This document shows, piece by piece, positions 11,104-21,093 of a DNA stretch of 64,000 nucleotides. The DNA is taken from positions 124,001 to 188,000 of the forward strand of contig NZ_CALSFS010000006.1 in the NCBI RefSeq assembly GCF_943736985.1. The letters are read 5' to 3'. The notes beneath the pieces are model-generated. The model did no database searches. It was not told the origin of the DNA and saw nothing but the letters and a program-made list of their open reading frames with translations. Each line of letters opens with the position of its first letter. Position 1 is the first letter of the stretch. Made by a program: the position numbers and the translations under genes. This DNA comes from Clostridium sp. Marseille-Q2269. Its GTDB lineage: Bacteria > Bacillota > Clostridia > Clostridiales > Clostridiaceae.

Positions 11104-12867
11104 ATGAGAAAAAATAGGGGAATATTATTAACTTTTTCATTTGTTCTAATGATATTATTGTTTAGCAACATGTCAGTATTAGCCGCAGATCTAGATCCTA
11201 AGGTGGTAGCACAAAATGCTGGTAGACTTGGCATATGGACCATTTTACCACCAGTAATAGCTATTGTGTTAGCATTTATTACAAAAAATGTAGTTATCTC
11301 TTTAGCACTAGGTGTTTTTAGTGGAAGTCTTTTATTACACATAAATGGAAACAACATATTCGGTGCTATTTTCAAAGCTTTTTTAGATTTAATAAATAGA
11401 ATACTGGGCTCTCTTGCAGATCCTTGGAATGCAGGAATAATACTTCAATGTATGGTTATAGGTGGACTTATTGCAGTAATTTCTAAAATGGGTGGGGCTA
11501 AAGCCGTTGCGGAGTCTTTGGCTAAAAAAGCTAAAACACCAAGAAGTACTCAAATTATAACTTTGATTTTGGGTATATTAGTTTTCTTTGATGATTATGC
11601 TAATGCTCTTATAGTAGGACCTATAATGAGACCTGTTGCAGATAAAATGAAAATATCTAGAGAAAAATTATCCTTTATAATAGATGGTACAGCAGCACCA
11701 ATAGCTGGTATAGCGGTTATATCTACATGGATAGGATATGAAATAAGTTTAATAAAAGATGCCTATGCAGGTATAGGTCAAAGTGTAAATGCTTATGGTT
11801 TATTTTTGTCAACTATACCTTATAGATTTTATAATATATTAATATTAGTATTCATATTTTTTATAGCTTTAATGGGAAGAGATTTTGGACCAATGCTTAA
11901 AGCTGAAAGAAGAGCAAGAATTACAGGTAAGCTTTTATCTGATACAGCAAAGCCAATGGTTTCTGAAGAGACTACAGAACTCGAACCAGCAGAAGGAATA
12001 AAATTAAGTATTTGGAATGCTATAATTCCTATAGCAATATTAATATTTGGAGCTTTTGCTGGCTTTTATTATAATGGTTATCAAGTTATAATGGCTGGAA
12101 AAGATCAATCATTAATACAATTGCTACAAAATTCACCGGCATCATTTGATGCTTTAAGAGAAACTTTTAGTGCATCAGATGCCAGTATAGTTTTATTTCA
12201 ATCAGCAGTACTTGCAAGTATCGTAGCAATATTAATGGGAGCTTCACAAAAGATATTTAAAGTAGGAGAAGCTATAGAGGTTTGGGTTACAGGAATGAAG
12301 TCTTTAATTATAACAGCAGTTATATTACTTCTTGCTTGGTCTTTAAGTGCAGTTATAAAAGAACTTGGAACAGCTACATTCTTAGTTTCAATTTTATCTC
12401 ATTCTATACCAAAATTTTTGTTGCCAAGTATAATATTTATATTCGGATCTATTATATCTTTTTCAACAGGATCGGCTTATGGAACAATGGGTATATTAAT
12501 GCCTTTAACTATACCATTAGCTTATGCTATATCACCAGAGTCAGGTTACGTAGTATTAAGTGTAAGTGCGGTTTTAACTGGGGCAATATTTGGAGATCAC
12601 TGTTCTCCAATATCAGATACAACTATAATGTCTTCTATGGGATCTGCTTGCGATCATTTAGATCATACTTCAACACAAATTGTATATGCTTTAACTATAG
12701 CAGGATGCACAATAGTATTTGGATATCTTCCGGCAGGTTTAGGATTACCAATATATATGCTTCTGCCATTGGCAATAGCTGTAGTTGGAGTATTGGTTAG
12801 ATTTATAGGTAAACGAAATGATGTAGAAGAAGAAAATTTTCAACAAAATTTAGAAATAGATGCATAA
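11104..12867 (+). CDS. lysW: NhaC-type carrier under lysine riboswitch control, predicted lysine transporter
   Basis: This 587-residue membrane protein of the NhaC Na+/H+ antiporter superfamily has about a dozen hydrophobic segments. It has an N-terminal hydrophobic segment resembling a signal sequence (residues 9-28, ending LAAD). Motifs include FFDDYANALIVGPIMRP (near 161) and a repeat-related GAIFGDHCSPISDTTIMSS (near 493). GGAGGAG precedes the ATG. The lysine riboswitch and terminator directly upstream argue for lysine import coupled to an ion, as proposed for LysW by comparative genomics of L-box regulons. The transported substrate is therefore inferred from regulation, not from the sequence of the protein. 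It is transcribed as a single gene. Confidence 0.85.
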   Translation: MRKNRGILLTFSFVLMILLFSNMSVLAADLDPKVVAQNAGRLGIWTILPPVIAIVLAFITKNVVISLALGVFSGSLLLHINGNNIFGAIFKAFLDLINRILGSLADPWNAGIILQCMVIGGLIAVISKMGGAKAVAESLAKKAKTPRSTQIITLILGILVFFDDYANALIVGPIMRPVADKMKISREKLSFIIDGTAAPIAGIAVISTWIGYEISLIKDAYAGIGQSVNAYGLFLSTIPYRFYNILILVFIFFIALMGRDFGPMLKAERRARITGKLLSDTAKPMVSEETTELEPAEGIKLSIWNAIIPIAILIFGAFAGFYYNGYQVIMAGKDQSLIQLLQNSPASFDALRETFSASDASIVLFQSAVLASIVAILMGASQKIFKVGEAIEVWVTGMKSLIITAVILLLAWSLSAVIKELGTATFLVSILSHSIPKFLLPSIIFIFGSIISFSTGSAYGTMGILMPLTIPLAYAISPESGYVVLSVSAVLTGAIFGDHCSPISDTTIMSSMGSACDHLDHTSTQIVYALTIAGCTIVFGYLPAGLGLPIYMLLPLAIAVVGVLVRFIGKRNDVEEENFQQNLEIDA

Positions 12868-12871
12868 AAAA

Positions 12872-12898
12872 AAGGAAAGTGCTTTTAGCACTTTCCTT
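12872..12898 (+). terminator. Bidirectional terminator between lysW and the DUF378 gene
   Basis: AAGGAAAGTGCT (12872-12883) and AGCACTTTCCTT (12887-12898) form a perfect 12-bp stem with a 3-base loop. Runs of A on the left and T on the right let it serve both convergent genes. It reaches into the stop codon of the DUF378 gene. Confidence 0.85.
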
Positions 12899-13106
12899 AT
12901 CTTTCTTCTCTGGTTTCTCTATCTTTTCCGAAGAATGAAATTGCGTATAAACCTGCTATACCTACAAGAGCATATACAACTCTTGAAAATGCAGACATAG
13001 TTCCGAATAAAGCTGCAACTAAGTCAAAGCTGAAAAATCCTATAAGTCCCCAATTTATAGCACCAATTACTACTAATATAAGGGCAATAATATCTAATGT
13101 TCTCAT
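12897..13106 (-). CDS. DUF378 family small membrane protein (YuzA-like)
   Basis: This 69-residue protein has two hydrophobic helices (residues 6-28 and 41-60). The conserved LVVIGAINWGLIGFFSFDLV start is the hallmark of DUF378/YuzA proteins, and the tail is charged (KDRETREER). GGAGAT lies 8 bases before the ATG. The function of the family is unknown. It stands alone between lysW and panD, on the same strand as the pan genes. Confidence 0.88.
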   Translation of the reverse strand: MRTLDIIALILVVIGAINWGLIGFFSFDLVAALFGTMSAFSRVVYALVGIAGLYAISFFGKDRETREER

Positions 13107-13186
13107 ATTTACATCTCCTTATGTGATTTATATATTGTTAGTATTTCCAAAACTATATAAAATATAAGTAAAAGATGTAAAATTTT

Positions 13187-13570
13187 TTATTTTATTTCTC
13201 CATGTCTTTCATAATTTGAAATTTCTCTAATAGAATTATCCTCATTTACAAATAGTACTGTAGGATTAAAATGTTTTGCTTCTTCTATAGATAAATCACA
13301 ATAGCTCATTATTATCACCCTATCTTCAGGCTGAACCATTCTAGCGGCAGCACCGTTTAAACAAACTACACCACTATTTTTTTTACCAGCAATTACGTAG
13401 GTTTCAAATCTATTTCCATTGTTTATATCTACTATTTGGACTTTTTCGTATTCTAAAATATTAGCTTCGTCCATTAATTTTTTATCAATAGTTATGCTTC
13501 CAATATAATTAAGATTAGCTTCTGTTACAGTAGCTCTATGAATTTTTGATTTTAACATAGTTATTGTCAT
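13187..13570 (-). CDS. panD: Aspartate 1-decarboxylase
   Basis: This 127-residue proenzyme makes beta-alanine for pantothenate by decarboxylating aspartate. With the chosen start, the autocleavage site falls exactly at Gly24-Ser25 (YIGSITID), where Ser25 becomes the pyruvoyl group. This position and the typical [15 protein letters not shown]-terminus confirm the start. The [12 protein letters not shown] and VIIMSYC segments are typical of PanD. It is the third pan gene in the direction of transcription, 190 bases after panC. Confidence 0.95.
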   Translation of the reverse strand: MTITMLKSKIHRATVTEANLNYIGSITIDKKLMDEANILEYEKVQIVDINNGNRFETYVIAGKKNSGVVCLNGAAARMVQPEDRVIIMSYCDLSIEEAKHFNPTVLFVNEDNSIREISNYERHGEIK

Positions 13571-13760
13571 TTATTTATACCTCACTTTAAATATACTCTC
13601 ACTCTGTATGGACTATACAAAATATATATTAATAATCTTTATACATATGGACTACATATAGAGAATAGTACATATTTTTTATCATGAATAAATTATCAAA
13701 TAATATTAGTAAAACTTATATAAAATTAAAAACTAACCAAAATCAGAACTTAATCCAATG

Positions 13761-14606
13761 TTATATGTTAAAGGTAAAGTTGTCTATAAGTCTTGTTTTA
13801 CCAATATAAACTGCTAGAGCTACTAATATTGAAGAGTTAATTTCTTCAATAGGTTGCAGATTAATGCTATCTACTATACTTACATAGTCTATTTTTGCTA
13901 ATGGCTCTTTATTTATTGTATCTAATATGATAGTTTTTATATTATTTGAATTTCTCTCTCCAGATTTTAATGCATTTAAAGCTTTTTTTAAGCTTTCATT
14001 TAATACTAATGCAGATGTTCTTTCCTCATTATTTAAGTAAGTATTTCTTGAGCTTTTTGCTAGTCCATCCGGTTCTCTAACTATAGGACATCCTATTATT
14101 TCTATAGGAAAATTCAAGTCTTGCACCATTTTTTTTACTACAGCTAGCTGCTGAGCGTCTTTTTCACCAAAATAAGCTTTTGTAGGGGTAATTATATTAA
14201 AAAATTTACTTAAAACTGTACACACTCCTCCAAAATGACCAGGTCTTTTTGTTCCACATAGATTTTCTGTAATAGTATCTACATTTACGTGGGTATATAT
14301 TTTGTTAGGATACATTTCTGAAACTTCAGGATTAAAAATTAAATCTGCTCCAGATTTCTCACAAAGGGAGGAATCTTTATTTAAATCTCTAGGATAACTA
14401 GAATAATCTTCATTTGGTCCAAATTGAATTGGATTTACAAAAATTGAAACTATAACTTTATCATTTTCTTCTCTAGATTTTTTTATAAGAGAGGCATGAC
14501 CTTCATGTAAATATCCCATAGTAGCTACATATCCTATAGATAAATTCTCATGTTTCCATTTTTTTATTATATCTCTAACATCTTTTGTTGTATGAACTAT
14601 ATTCAT
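13761..14606 (-). CDS. panC: Pantothenate synthetase (pantoate-beta-alanine ligase)
   Basis: This 281-residue ligase joins pantoate and beta-alanine with ATP, passing through a pantoyl-adenylate. The nucleotide-binding HIGH-like motif appears as TMGYLHEGHASLI (near residue 29). FVNPIQFGPNEDYSSYPRD (near 57), the GHFGGVCTVLSKFFNI block (near 122) and YFGEKDAQQL (near 144) are all intact. Length is normal. It lies between panB (110 bases upstream) and panD, so the three genes probably form one operon reading leftward. Confidence 0.95.
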   Translation of the reverse strand: MNIVHTTKDVRDIIKKWKHENLSIGYVATMGYLHEGHASLIKKSREENDKVIVSIFVNPIQFGPNEDYSSYPRDLNKDSSLCEKSGADLIFNPEVSEMYPNKIYTHVNVDTITENLCGTKRPGHFGGVCTVLSKFFNIITPTKAYFGEKDAQQLAVVKKMVQDLNFPIEIIGCPIVREPDGLAKSSRNTYLNNEERTSALVLNESLKKALNALKSGERNSNNIKTIILDTINKEPLAKIDYVSIVDSINLQPIEEINSSILVALAVYIGKTRLIDNFTFNI

Positions 14607-14715
14607 ATTGTATAGCTGACAAAATCAGCTTTCACCGTCCCTTCAATTATTAAATAAATATTTAAATAATTTATTATGTTAAAATTTATTAGCTTTTTAA
14701 AGTAACTAATAAAAA

Positions 14716-15543
14716 CTAATACAATTTATTTATTACATCATCATCTATTTTAAAACCATGTTTTTCTTCAGGAAATTTAGTTTCCTTAACTTCTTTTATA
14801 TATTCTGATACACCGTCTTTTATAGATTCTCCTACATTTGCAAAGGATTTAACAAATTTAGGTTTAAAATCTGAAAACATAGAAAGCATATCTTGATAAA
14901 CCAATATTTGGCCATCACAATATTTTCCTGCTCCTATACCTATAGTTGGAATAGATATAGATTCTGATATTATTTTTGATAATTTTTCAGGAATACATTC
15001 TAAAACTATAGAAAAAGCTCCTGCATGTTCTAAAATTTTAGCATCTTCTATTAGTTTTTTTGCCACTTCTTCGTTTTTTCCTTGTACTTTAAATCCTCCA
15101 AACATGTTTACAGATTGAGGTGTTAGACCTATATGTCCCATTACAGGAATTTGAGCTTTAACTATAGCTTTAACTTCATCAGCTACAGTAGCACCACCTT
15201 CTAATTTAACAGCGTGAGCTCCTGCTTCTTTTATAAATCTTCCTGCATTGTAAACAGCATCGTAAGTAGAAGTTTGGTAAGACATAAAAGGCATGTCCCC
15301 AACAACTAAGGCATTAGAAGATCCTCTTACTACAGCTTTTGTATGATGTAGCATATCCTCCATAGTTACACTTAATGTGTTCTCATATCCTAGACAGACC
15401 ATCCCTAATGAGTCACCAACTAGTATTCCATTAATACCAGAGGAGTCCATTAATTTTGCCATAGAATAATCATAGGCAGTTAACATAGTTATTTTTTCAC
15501 CTTTATTTTTTAATTCTTGAAAAGTTGATACAGTATTACGCAT
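14716..15543 (-). CDS. panB: 3-methyl-2-oxobutanoate hydroxymethyltransferase
   Basis: This 275-residue protein catalyses the first committed step to pantothenate, adding a hydroxymethyl group from methylene-tetrahydrofolate to ketoisovalerate. Family motifs include [15 protein letters not shown] (near 22), [10 protein letters not shown] (near 40), VKLEGG (near 113), [17 protein letters not shown] (near 134) and [21 protein letters not shown] (near 197, shown broken: [14 protein letters not shown] then QILVYQD). A strong AGGAGGG precedes the ATG. It is the first gene of the panB-panC-panD order. Confidence 0.95.
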   Translation of the reverse strand: MRNTVSTFQELKNKGEKITMLTAYDYSMAKLMDSSGINGILVGDSLGMVCLGYENTLSVTMEDMLHHTKAVVRGSSNALVVGDMPFMSYQTSTYDAVYNAGRFIKEAGAHAVKLEGGATVADEVKAIVKAQIPVMGHIGLTPQSVNMFGGFKVQGKNEEVAKKLIEDAKILEHAGAFSIVLECIPEKLSKIISESISIPTIGIGAGKYCDGQILVYQDMLSMFSDFKPKFVKSFANVGESIKDGVSEYIKEVKETKFPEEKHGFKIDDDVINKLY

Positions 15544-16049
15544 GTGGTATCCCTCCTAAAATATTAGTATTATAAATAAATTTGTAAAAATTTATTAGGA
15601 TGGATAGAATACCAATGTGCATCCGAATTGTTTTTATGAAACGATTAGATAATTGGATAAAATACTTTAAATATATTAATTTAAAGTATGATAAGGTTAT
15701 GAATTGTAATAGTGATAAAATGTGATAACAAACATACTGTTTCGAGAAAATATATCCCAAATATAGTTGTTAATATCATAATTTATCATAATAAAAATAC
15801 AATTTTTTTTAAAATTTTGATGATATGATAAATTTGTATATGAATTTTAAAATAAAAACAATCAGGTGCAGTTCCATATTGGATACTACCCAAATTTATT
15901 TTAGCACAAATAATATTAATAATAAATATAAGTAATTCATAAGAAAATAAAAAAATTAACATATAAATATGAAGTTTAATTTATTTAAATTTGATAGAAT
16001 ATATATAGATGAAAATTATTTAAATCTATAAAATTTAGGAGTGGATTTA
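15544..16049 (-). other. Gene-free interval between panB and addB, with an inverted repeat
   Basis: I see no credible gene in these 500 bases. ATACTTTAAAT (15662-15672) and ATTTAAAGTAT (15679-15689) are a perfect 11-bp inverted repeat with a 6-base centre. It lies 120 bases upstream of panB and has no T-run after it in either direction. It could be an operator for the divergent panB and addB transcripts. Confidence 0.45.
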
Positions 16050-19000
16050 ATGAGCGTAAGGTTTATATATGGAAGAGCTGGTAGTGGAAAGAGCAATTAT
16101 TGTTTACATAGCATAAAAAAAAGAATAGAAGAAGATGTAAAGAGACCACTTATATTATTAGTACCAGAGCAGTTTTCTTTTCAAGCAGAAAAAAATTTAG
16201 TAGAAGTTTTAGAGGAAAGAACAAATTTTAAAGTTCAGGTATTAAGTTTTAAAAGAATGGCTTATAAAGTTTTTAATGAGGTAGGAGGAATCACTGCAAA
16301 GCATATGAATGAATCCGGTAAAAGTATGCTTTTATACAATATAATAGAAGACAATAAAAACAGTCTTAAGGTATTTAAAAAAGCTGCTAAAAGACAAGGA
16401 TTTATTACTACTGTTTCAGATATTATAACAGAATTTAAAAGATATAATATAACTCCGGAAACTATATTAAATAACTTAGATAATATTGAAGAAGATAATT
16501 TAAAATATAAAATGGAAGACTTATCTTTAATATTTTCTCAATTTCAAAAAAGATTACATAAAAATTATATAGATAGTGAAGATGATTTAACTATATTAAA
16601 AGATAAATTAGATGAGAGTAAACAGTTTGATAATGCAGAAATATGGATAGATGAATTTTCTAGTTTTTCTCCTCAGGAGTATTCCGTATTAGAAAAATTG
16701 CTTTTAAAATCTTATAGAATAAACATAACCATGTGTACGGATTATTTAAATGAAGGTGGATTTGTAGATACAACAGATGTATTTTCTCCTATTAAAAATA
16801 CAGAAAATAAATTATTGAAAATAATGGAAGACAATAATATAAAATTAGATAAACCAATAGCACTTAAATGTGAACCTTGTGCAAGGTTTAAAAATAGTAT
16901 AGAGCTTCAGCATTTGGAGAAAAATATGTTTTCTTTTCCTTACATTGAATATGAAAATAAAACAAAAGATATTTGTATGCTTACAACTTTAAATCAGTAT
17001 ACAGAAATAGAAAACACTGCAAAAGATATTATAAGACTTTGTAGAGATAAAGGGTGTAGATTTAAAGATATAGCAATAATTACAGGGGATTTAGAAGGAT
17101 ATGAAAATATAATTAGATCAGTTCTAAAACAATATAATATTCCATTTTTTATAGATAAAAAGATAGAAATAAATAGTAATCCTATAATAGTATTAATACT
17201 TTCTGCTTTAGAGGTTTTATCTAAAAATTGGACTTATGAATCTGTATTTAGATATTTAAAAACAGGTCTTTTAGATATTAAGAATGAAGAAATAGATATC
17301 TTAGAAAATTACGTTTTGGCTAATGGTATTAAAGGATATGGATGGACTAATGATAAAGCTTGGGAATCTAAATCTCTTAGTAATTATGAATTAAAAGAAG
17401 AGGCTGAAAAAGAGTTATTAAACAAGATAAATAATATAAGATATGAGGCTATGGGGCCCATTGTATCTCTTAATGAGAACTTAAAAAATAAAACTACAGC
17501 AAAAGAATACTGTGAAGAACTATATGAGTTTTTATGTAATATAAATTTGCCAGATAGGATAAATAACATAATAGAAAATTTTAAATTACAGGGACAAGTT
17601 GAAAAAGCTAGCGAATATAATCAAATATGGAATATAGTAATAGAGGTTTTAGATCAAATAGTTGAAGTTATAGGAAATGAAAAAGTATCTTTAAAAGAGT
17701 TCTTTAAAATACTTGAAACAGGATTTAAAGAATATGAAATTGGTATAATACCACCCACATTAGATCAAGTAATAGTAGGAAGTATAACAAGACTTAGAAG
17801 TCATAATATAAATACTTTGTATATAGTGGGAGTAAATGATGGAATATTTCCTTCACCATTAAAAGAAGAAGGAATATTAAGTGATGATGATAGAGAACTT
17901 TTAGAAAGTAAAGGGTTAGAAATAGCAAAAGATACTAAAAGCATAGCATTTGAAGAGCAATTTTTAGTGTATTCTACATTAACTACCGCCAGCAAATATC
18001 TAAGATTAAGTTATCCTATAGCAGATGGAGAAGGAAAAACTTTAAGACCATCTATAATAATATCAAGGATAAAAAAGATATTTTCTAATATATGTGAAGA
18101 AAATGATATAGTAAGATTTAATAATGAAGAAGAAGAATTAAAAAATATATCATCTGCAAAACCAACCTTTAATTATTTAATATCTAATTTGAGAAAAGAT
18201 GTAGAGGAAGTAAAAATACATAATATATGGGGAGATACTTATAAATGGTATTTAGAAAATGAATTTTGGGTTGGAAAATTAAATAGATTAATTAAAGGAT
18301 TCGATTACACAAATCAAAGTAAATATATAGAAACTAAAAAAATAAGAAATCTTTATGGTAAACCCTTAAAGATGAGTGTATCTAGGGTAGAAAAATTTTC
18401 TCAATGCCCATTTGCCTATTTTGTACAATATGGATTAAAGGCTAAAGATAGAAAAATATTTAATTTAAGTTATCCTGATTTAGGAATCTTTATGCATAGT
18501 ATATTAGAAAAATTTTCTGGGCAGCTAGAAAAAGAAGGATTAGATTGGAGTACAATGGATGTAAAATGGGCAGAAGAAGAAATAGATAAACTAATTAATG
18601 AAGAATTGGATAACAAATCCCTAGAAATACTAAACAGCTCCAAGAGGTACGAATATGTAACAAATAGTGTAAAAAAGATTTTAAAAAGATCTGTATGGCT
18701 TATAGGAGAACATATAAAAAGAGGTAATTTTAAACCTAGTTTTTATGAGCTATCTTTTGATGTGGATGGAGACTATCCCCCTATAGCAATGGAACTTCAT
18801 TCAGGGGAAATTGTGAATTTAATAGGTAGAGTGGATAGGGTAGATCTTTTGCAAAAGGATGGAGTTACCTATTTAAAGATAATAGATTATAAATCCGGTA
18901 CAAAAGAATTTAAATTATCAGACGTTTATTATGGGTTACAACTACAATTATTAATATATTTAGATGCTATACTTACAGAGTTAGCAGAAAGATCTGGAAT

Positions 19001-19493
19001 AAATGGAGAACCAGGAGCACTTTTATATTTAAAATTAGATGATCCCATAGTAAAAAATACGGTGGATATGAGTGATGAGGAAATTGAAAAAAATATAATA
19101 AAAAATTTAAAAATGAAAGGCTTAATATTAAATGATCCTAATATTATAAAAGATATGGATAATATAATATCAGGAATATCTGATATTATACCTGTTATGG
19201 TTAAGAAAGATGGTGGAGTATCAGAGTCTAAATCTTCTGTAGCCACAAAAGAAGAGTTTGATACCCTTAGAAAATATGTAAGATATACAATAATTGAGAT
19301 TTGTGAGGAAATGTTAGAAGGAAATATAGAAATAAAACCATATAAAAAGAAAGATGGGTCATCTTGTGATTATTGTATATATTCTTCAGTTTGTAAATTT
19401 GATACAGAAATAAGAGGGAATAAATATAATATATTAATAGATAAAAAAGATGAGGAAGTGTGGGAGACTATTGATAAGAAATTAAATAGCTAA
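16050..19493 (+). CDS. addB: ATP-dependent helicase/nuclease subunit B
   Basis: This protein of 1147 residues is the B subunit of AddAB, the Gram-positive counterpart of RecBCD that resects double-strand breaks. Walker A GRAGSGKS is at residues 6-13. Near residue 780 the Fe-S/nuclease domain begins with [10 protein letters not shown]; the nuclease core appears as LKIIDYKSG (near 945). The C-terminal cluster [10 protein letters not shown] (near 1105) supplies the remaining cysteines of the [4Fe-4S] staple. The start at ATG 16050 is preferred over the in-frame GTG at 16041, because AGGAG at 16037-16041 overlaps that GTG and is well spaced from the ATG. Unusually, addA is not adjacent but lies 10 kb downstream. 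Confidence 0.95.
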   Translation: MSVRFIYGRAGSGKSNYCLHSIKKRIEEDVKRPLILLVPEQFSFQAEKNLVEVLEERTNFKVQVLSFKRMAYKVFNEVGGITAKHMNESGKSMLLYNIIEDNKNSLKVFKKAAKRQGFITTVSDIITEFKRYNITPETILNNLDNIEEDNLKYKMEDLSLIFSQFQKRLHKNYIDSEDDLTILKDKLDESKQFDNAEIWIDEFSSFSPQEYSVLEKLLLKSYRINITMCTDYLNEGGFVDTTDVFSPIKNTENKLLKIMEDNNIKLDKPIALKCEPCARFKNSIELQHLEKNMFSFPYIEYENKTKDICMLTTLNQYTEIENTAKDIIRLCRDKGCRFKDIAIITGDLEGYENIIRSVLKQYNIPFFIDKKIEINSNPIIVLILSALEVLSKNWTYESVFRYLKTGLLDIKNEEIDILENYVLANGIKGYGWTNDKAWESKSLSNYELKEEAEKELLNKINNIRYEAMGPIVSLNENLKNKTTAKEYCEELYEFLCNINLPDRINNIIENFKLQGQVEKASEYNQIWNIVIEVLDQIVEVIGNEKVSLKEFFKILETGFKEYEIGIIPPTLDQVIVGSITRLRSHNINTLYIVGVNDGIFPSPLKEEGILSDDDRELLESKGLEIAKDTKSIAFEEQFLVYSTLTTASKYLRLSYPIADGEGKTLRPSIIISRIKKIFSNICEENDIVRFNNEEEELKNISSAKPTFNYLISNLRKDVEEVKIHNIWGDTYKWYLENEFWVGKLNRLIKGFDYTNQSKYIETKKIRNLYGKPLKMSVSRVEKFSQCPFAYFVQYGLKAKDRKIFNLSYPDLGIFMHSILEKFSGQLEKEGLDWSTMDVKWAEEEIDKLINEELDNKSLEILNSSKRYEYVTNSVKKILKRSVWLIGEHIKRGNFKPSFYELSFDVDGDYPPIAMELHSGEIVNLIGRVDRVDLLQKDGVTYLKIIDYKSGTKEFKLSDVYYGLQLQLLIYLDAILTELAERSGINGEPGALLYLKLDDPIVKNTVDMSDEEIEKNIIKNLKMKGLILNDPNIIKDMDNIISGISDIIPVMVKKDGGVSESKSSVATKEEFDTLRKYVRYTIIEICEEMLEGNIEIKPYKKKDGSSCDYCIYSSVCKFDTEIRGNKYNILIDKKDEEVWETIDKKLNS

Positions 19494-19611
19494 ATTTGAA
19501 AAGTGATTTTTTAAAGAGTAGATATAGTAATAGTTGATTTATAAATATATTTTAATATTCATATTGAAATATAATAGAATTGTAAATAAGTTTTTATTAA
19601 AAACAATAAAA

Positions 19612-19708
19612 GGGACTGTCGCATTAAAAAATTTAAGAACAATATATTGTTTTACAATTTTAAAGTTAACACAATATATTGTATAACTTATTTTTAGTGC
19701 GATAGCCC
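19612..19708. repeat. 97-bp MITE-like element with imperfect inverted ends
   Basis: The left end GGGACTGTCGCATTAAAAA and the right end TTTTTAGTGCGATAGCCC are inverted copies with a few differences. The centre carries ACAATATATTGT twice. No coding capacity is present. The ends resemble IS termini (I suspect the IS1182 type), so this is probably a non-autonomous mobile element, though it may also act as a terminator for addB. No clear target-site duplication is visible. Confidence 0.6.
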
Positions 19709-19777
19709 ATTTTTAGGTTATAGGAAATGGCGTAATTATTTTTTTATAATAGTTATAAGTAAGTATAATATAAATTA

Positions 19778-20218
19778 TTAATAACCATAGCCAGGTCTAT
19801 GAGGTCTTCTTCTCCTTCTCCTTCTTAAAAGTTCGTTTAAGAATAATATTCTTATAATATCTCTTACAGCGTGACGTCTTCTATAACGACGTTGTCTAGT
19901 ACAATCACAATCATCGTCATCATCATCTAATTGAGATTTAATTTTTTTATAGATTTCTTTACAAGTGGAATCTAATTCTTTTTCTGAAGGACAATAATCT
20001 TTACCTTTTTCTCTTTCCATTAAGTCACAATGATGAATAACTACAGGATAGATTTTAAAATAAATTCTTGGTAATAATCTTTTTAAATCCTCATCATGAT
20101 CAACAGTACATTTGCTTTTTTTCATGCAATCATGTTTATAAGGTGAAATTGGTTGAGGATTCTTAATATAGACAGGAACAGGTATGCACATAGAGCAAGG
20201 ATTGTAATAATTGAACAT
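19778..20218 (-). CDS. Uncharacterised Cys-rich protein with Asp run and Arg-rich tail, possible spore-coat component
   Basis: This 146-residue protein is not from a family I can name. It starts with a Cys/Pro-rich segment (CSMCIPVPVYIKNPQP), has an acidic run (QLDDDDDDCDC, near 100), then a strongly basic tail (RQRRYRRRH and LLRRRRRRRPHRPGYGY). AGGAGGT precedes the ATG. Such mixed charge and Cys-rich small proteins are common in clostridial spore coats, so a coat role is a guess from composition. It is transcribed alone, convergent with addB. Confidence 0.65.
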   Translation of the reverse strand: MFNYYNPCSMCIPVPVYIKNPQPISPYKHDCMKKSKCTVDHDEDLKRLLPRIYFKIYPVVIHHCDLMEREKGKDYCPSEKELDSTCKEIYKKIKSQLDDDDDDCDCTRQRRYRRRHAVRDIIRILFLNELLRRRRRRRPHRPGYGY

Positions 20219-20440
20219 TCATGAACCTCCTAAAACATAAATATACTATACTTTAATTTATGCATAAAAAGAATAAATGTTAATGATAATATAAAGAAGT
20301 AAAAACAAAGTGGATATATTTAACGGATATTATAGTATAAAATAACTAAAAAAATACATAAATTTTTGCATATAAATCAGAAAATATTGTATACTTATAT
20401 GTGTTATACTATTAAATTTGAAGGGAGAATAGAGGGCTAG

Positions 20441-21091
20441 ATGAAGAAAAACTTAAATAAGAAGTATGAAAAGCTTCTTTTAGACAATTATAGAGAAACT
20501 ATAGATGATTCAAATTATAAAGAGTTAATATTAGACAAAATGGAAACTCACAAAGCTATACATAGATATTTAAAAGATTATATAAAGAGTAACGAGGAAT
20601 ATTTAGATTTAAACTGGGGTAAGCAAATGCTTCTATTTATATATTCTTTTAACTCAAAGAATTTAGAACTTACAGAAAATTTTTATAAAGCCTTAAAAAA
20701 ATATCCAGATAATTATTTTATAGAGTGTGTAATGGCAGATATAGACTTAAGATTTTATGGAAATTTATTTAAAGCTAGAGATAAATATTTAAAAGCTTTA
20801 AGTTTATATGATAGGGATGCTCTTGTTTACTATAATTTAGGGCTAATATATAACTTACTAGGTATGTTTGAAAAGAGTATGGATTTTTATAATAAAAGTT
20901 TAAATTACATAAATAAAATGGATAATAAGGAATTTATAAAATCTAAATGTTTATATAATATTGCGGTTTCTGAGATTAATTACAATAGTAATTATAAAGA
21001 GGGAGAAAAGTTACTTAAAAGAAGTTTAAAATTAAATCCAAATTATAAAGAAGCCAATGATTTATTAGAAAAATTAAGAGGTGAAAAATAG
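20441..21091 (+). CDS. Tetratricopeptide-repeat protein
   Basis: This 216-residue, probably cytoplasmic protein has TPR-type helical repeats across residues 95-212. Examples are ALVYYNLGLIYNLLGMFEKS, then KSKCLYNIAVSEINYNSNYK, and a last repeat EGEKLLKRSLKLNPNYKEA. The N-terminal 90 residues are charged and unassigned. AAGGGAGAA lies well upstream of the ATG, so translation initiation may be weak. It ends 3 bases before the next gene, indicating a two-gene operon. TPR proteins are protein-binding scaffolds; the partner is unknown, with the downstream product an obvious candidate. Confidence 0.75.
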   Translation: MKKNLNKKYEKLLLDNYRETIDDSNYKELILDKMETHKAIHRYLKDYIKSNEEYLDLNWGKQMLLFIYSFNSKNLELTENFYKALKKYPDNYFIECVMADIDLRFYGNLFKARDKYLKALSLYDRDALVYYNLGLIYNLLGMFEKSMDFYNKSLNYINKMDNKEFIKSKCLYNIAVSEINYNSNYKEGEKLLKRSLKLNPNYKEANDLLEKLRGEK

Positions 21092-21093
21092 AC

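Noticed and set aside
12282-12800. 172-residue plus-strand frame inside the NhaC-type carrier gene
   Set aside because: It is an out-of-frame shadow of a strongly supported membrane protein, with Ile/Asn/Tyr/Cys-rich nonsense composition.
15536-15760. 74-residue minus-strand frame upstream of panB
   Set aside because: It runs into the panB ribosome site and has no site of its own.
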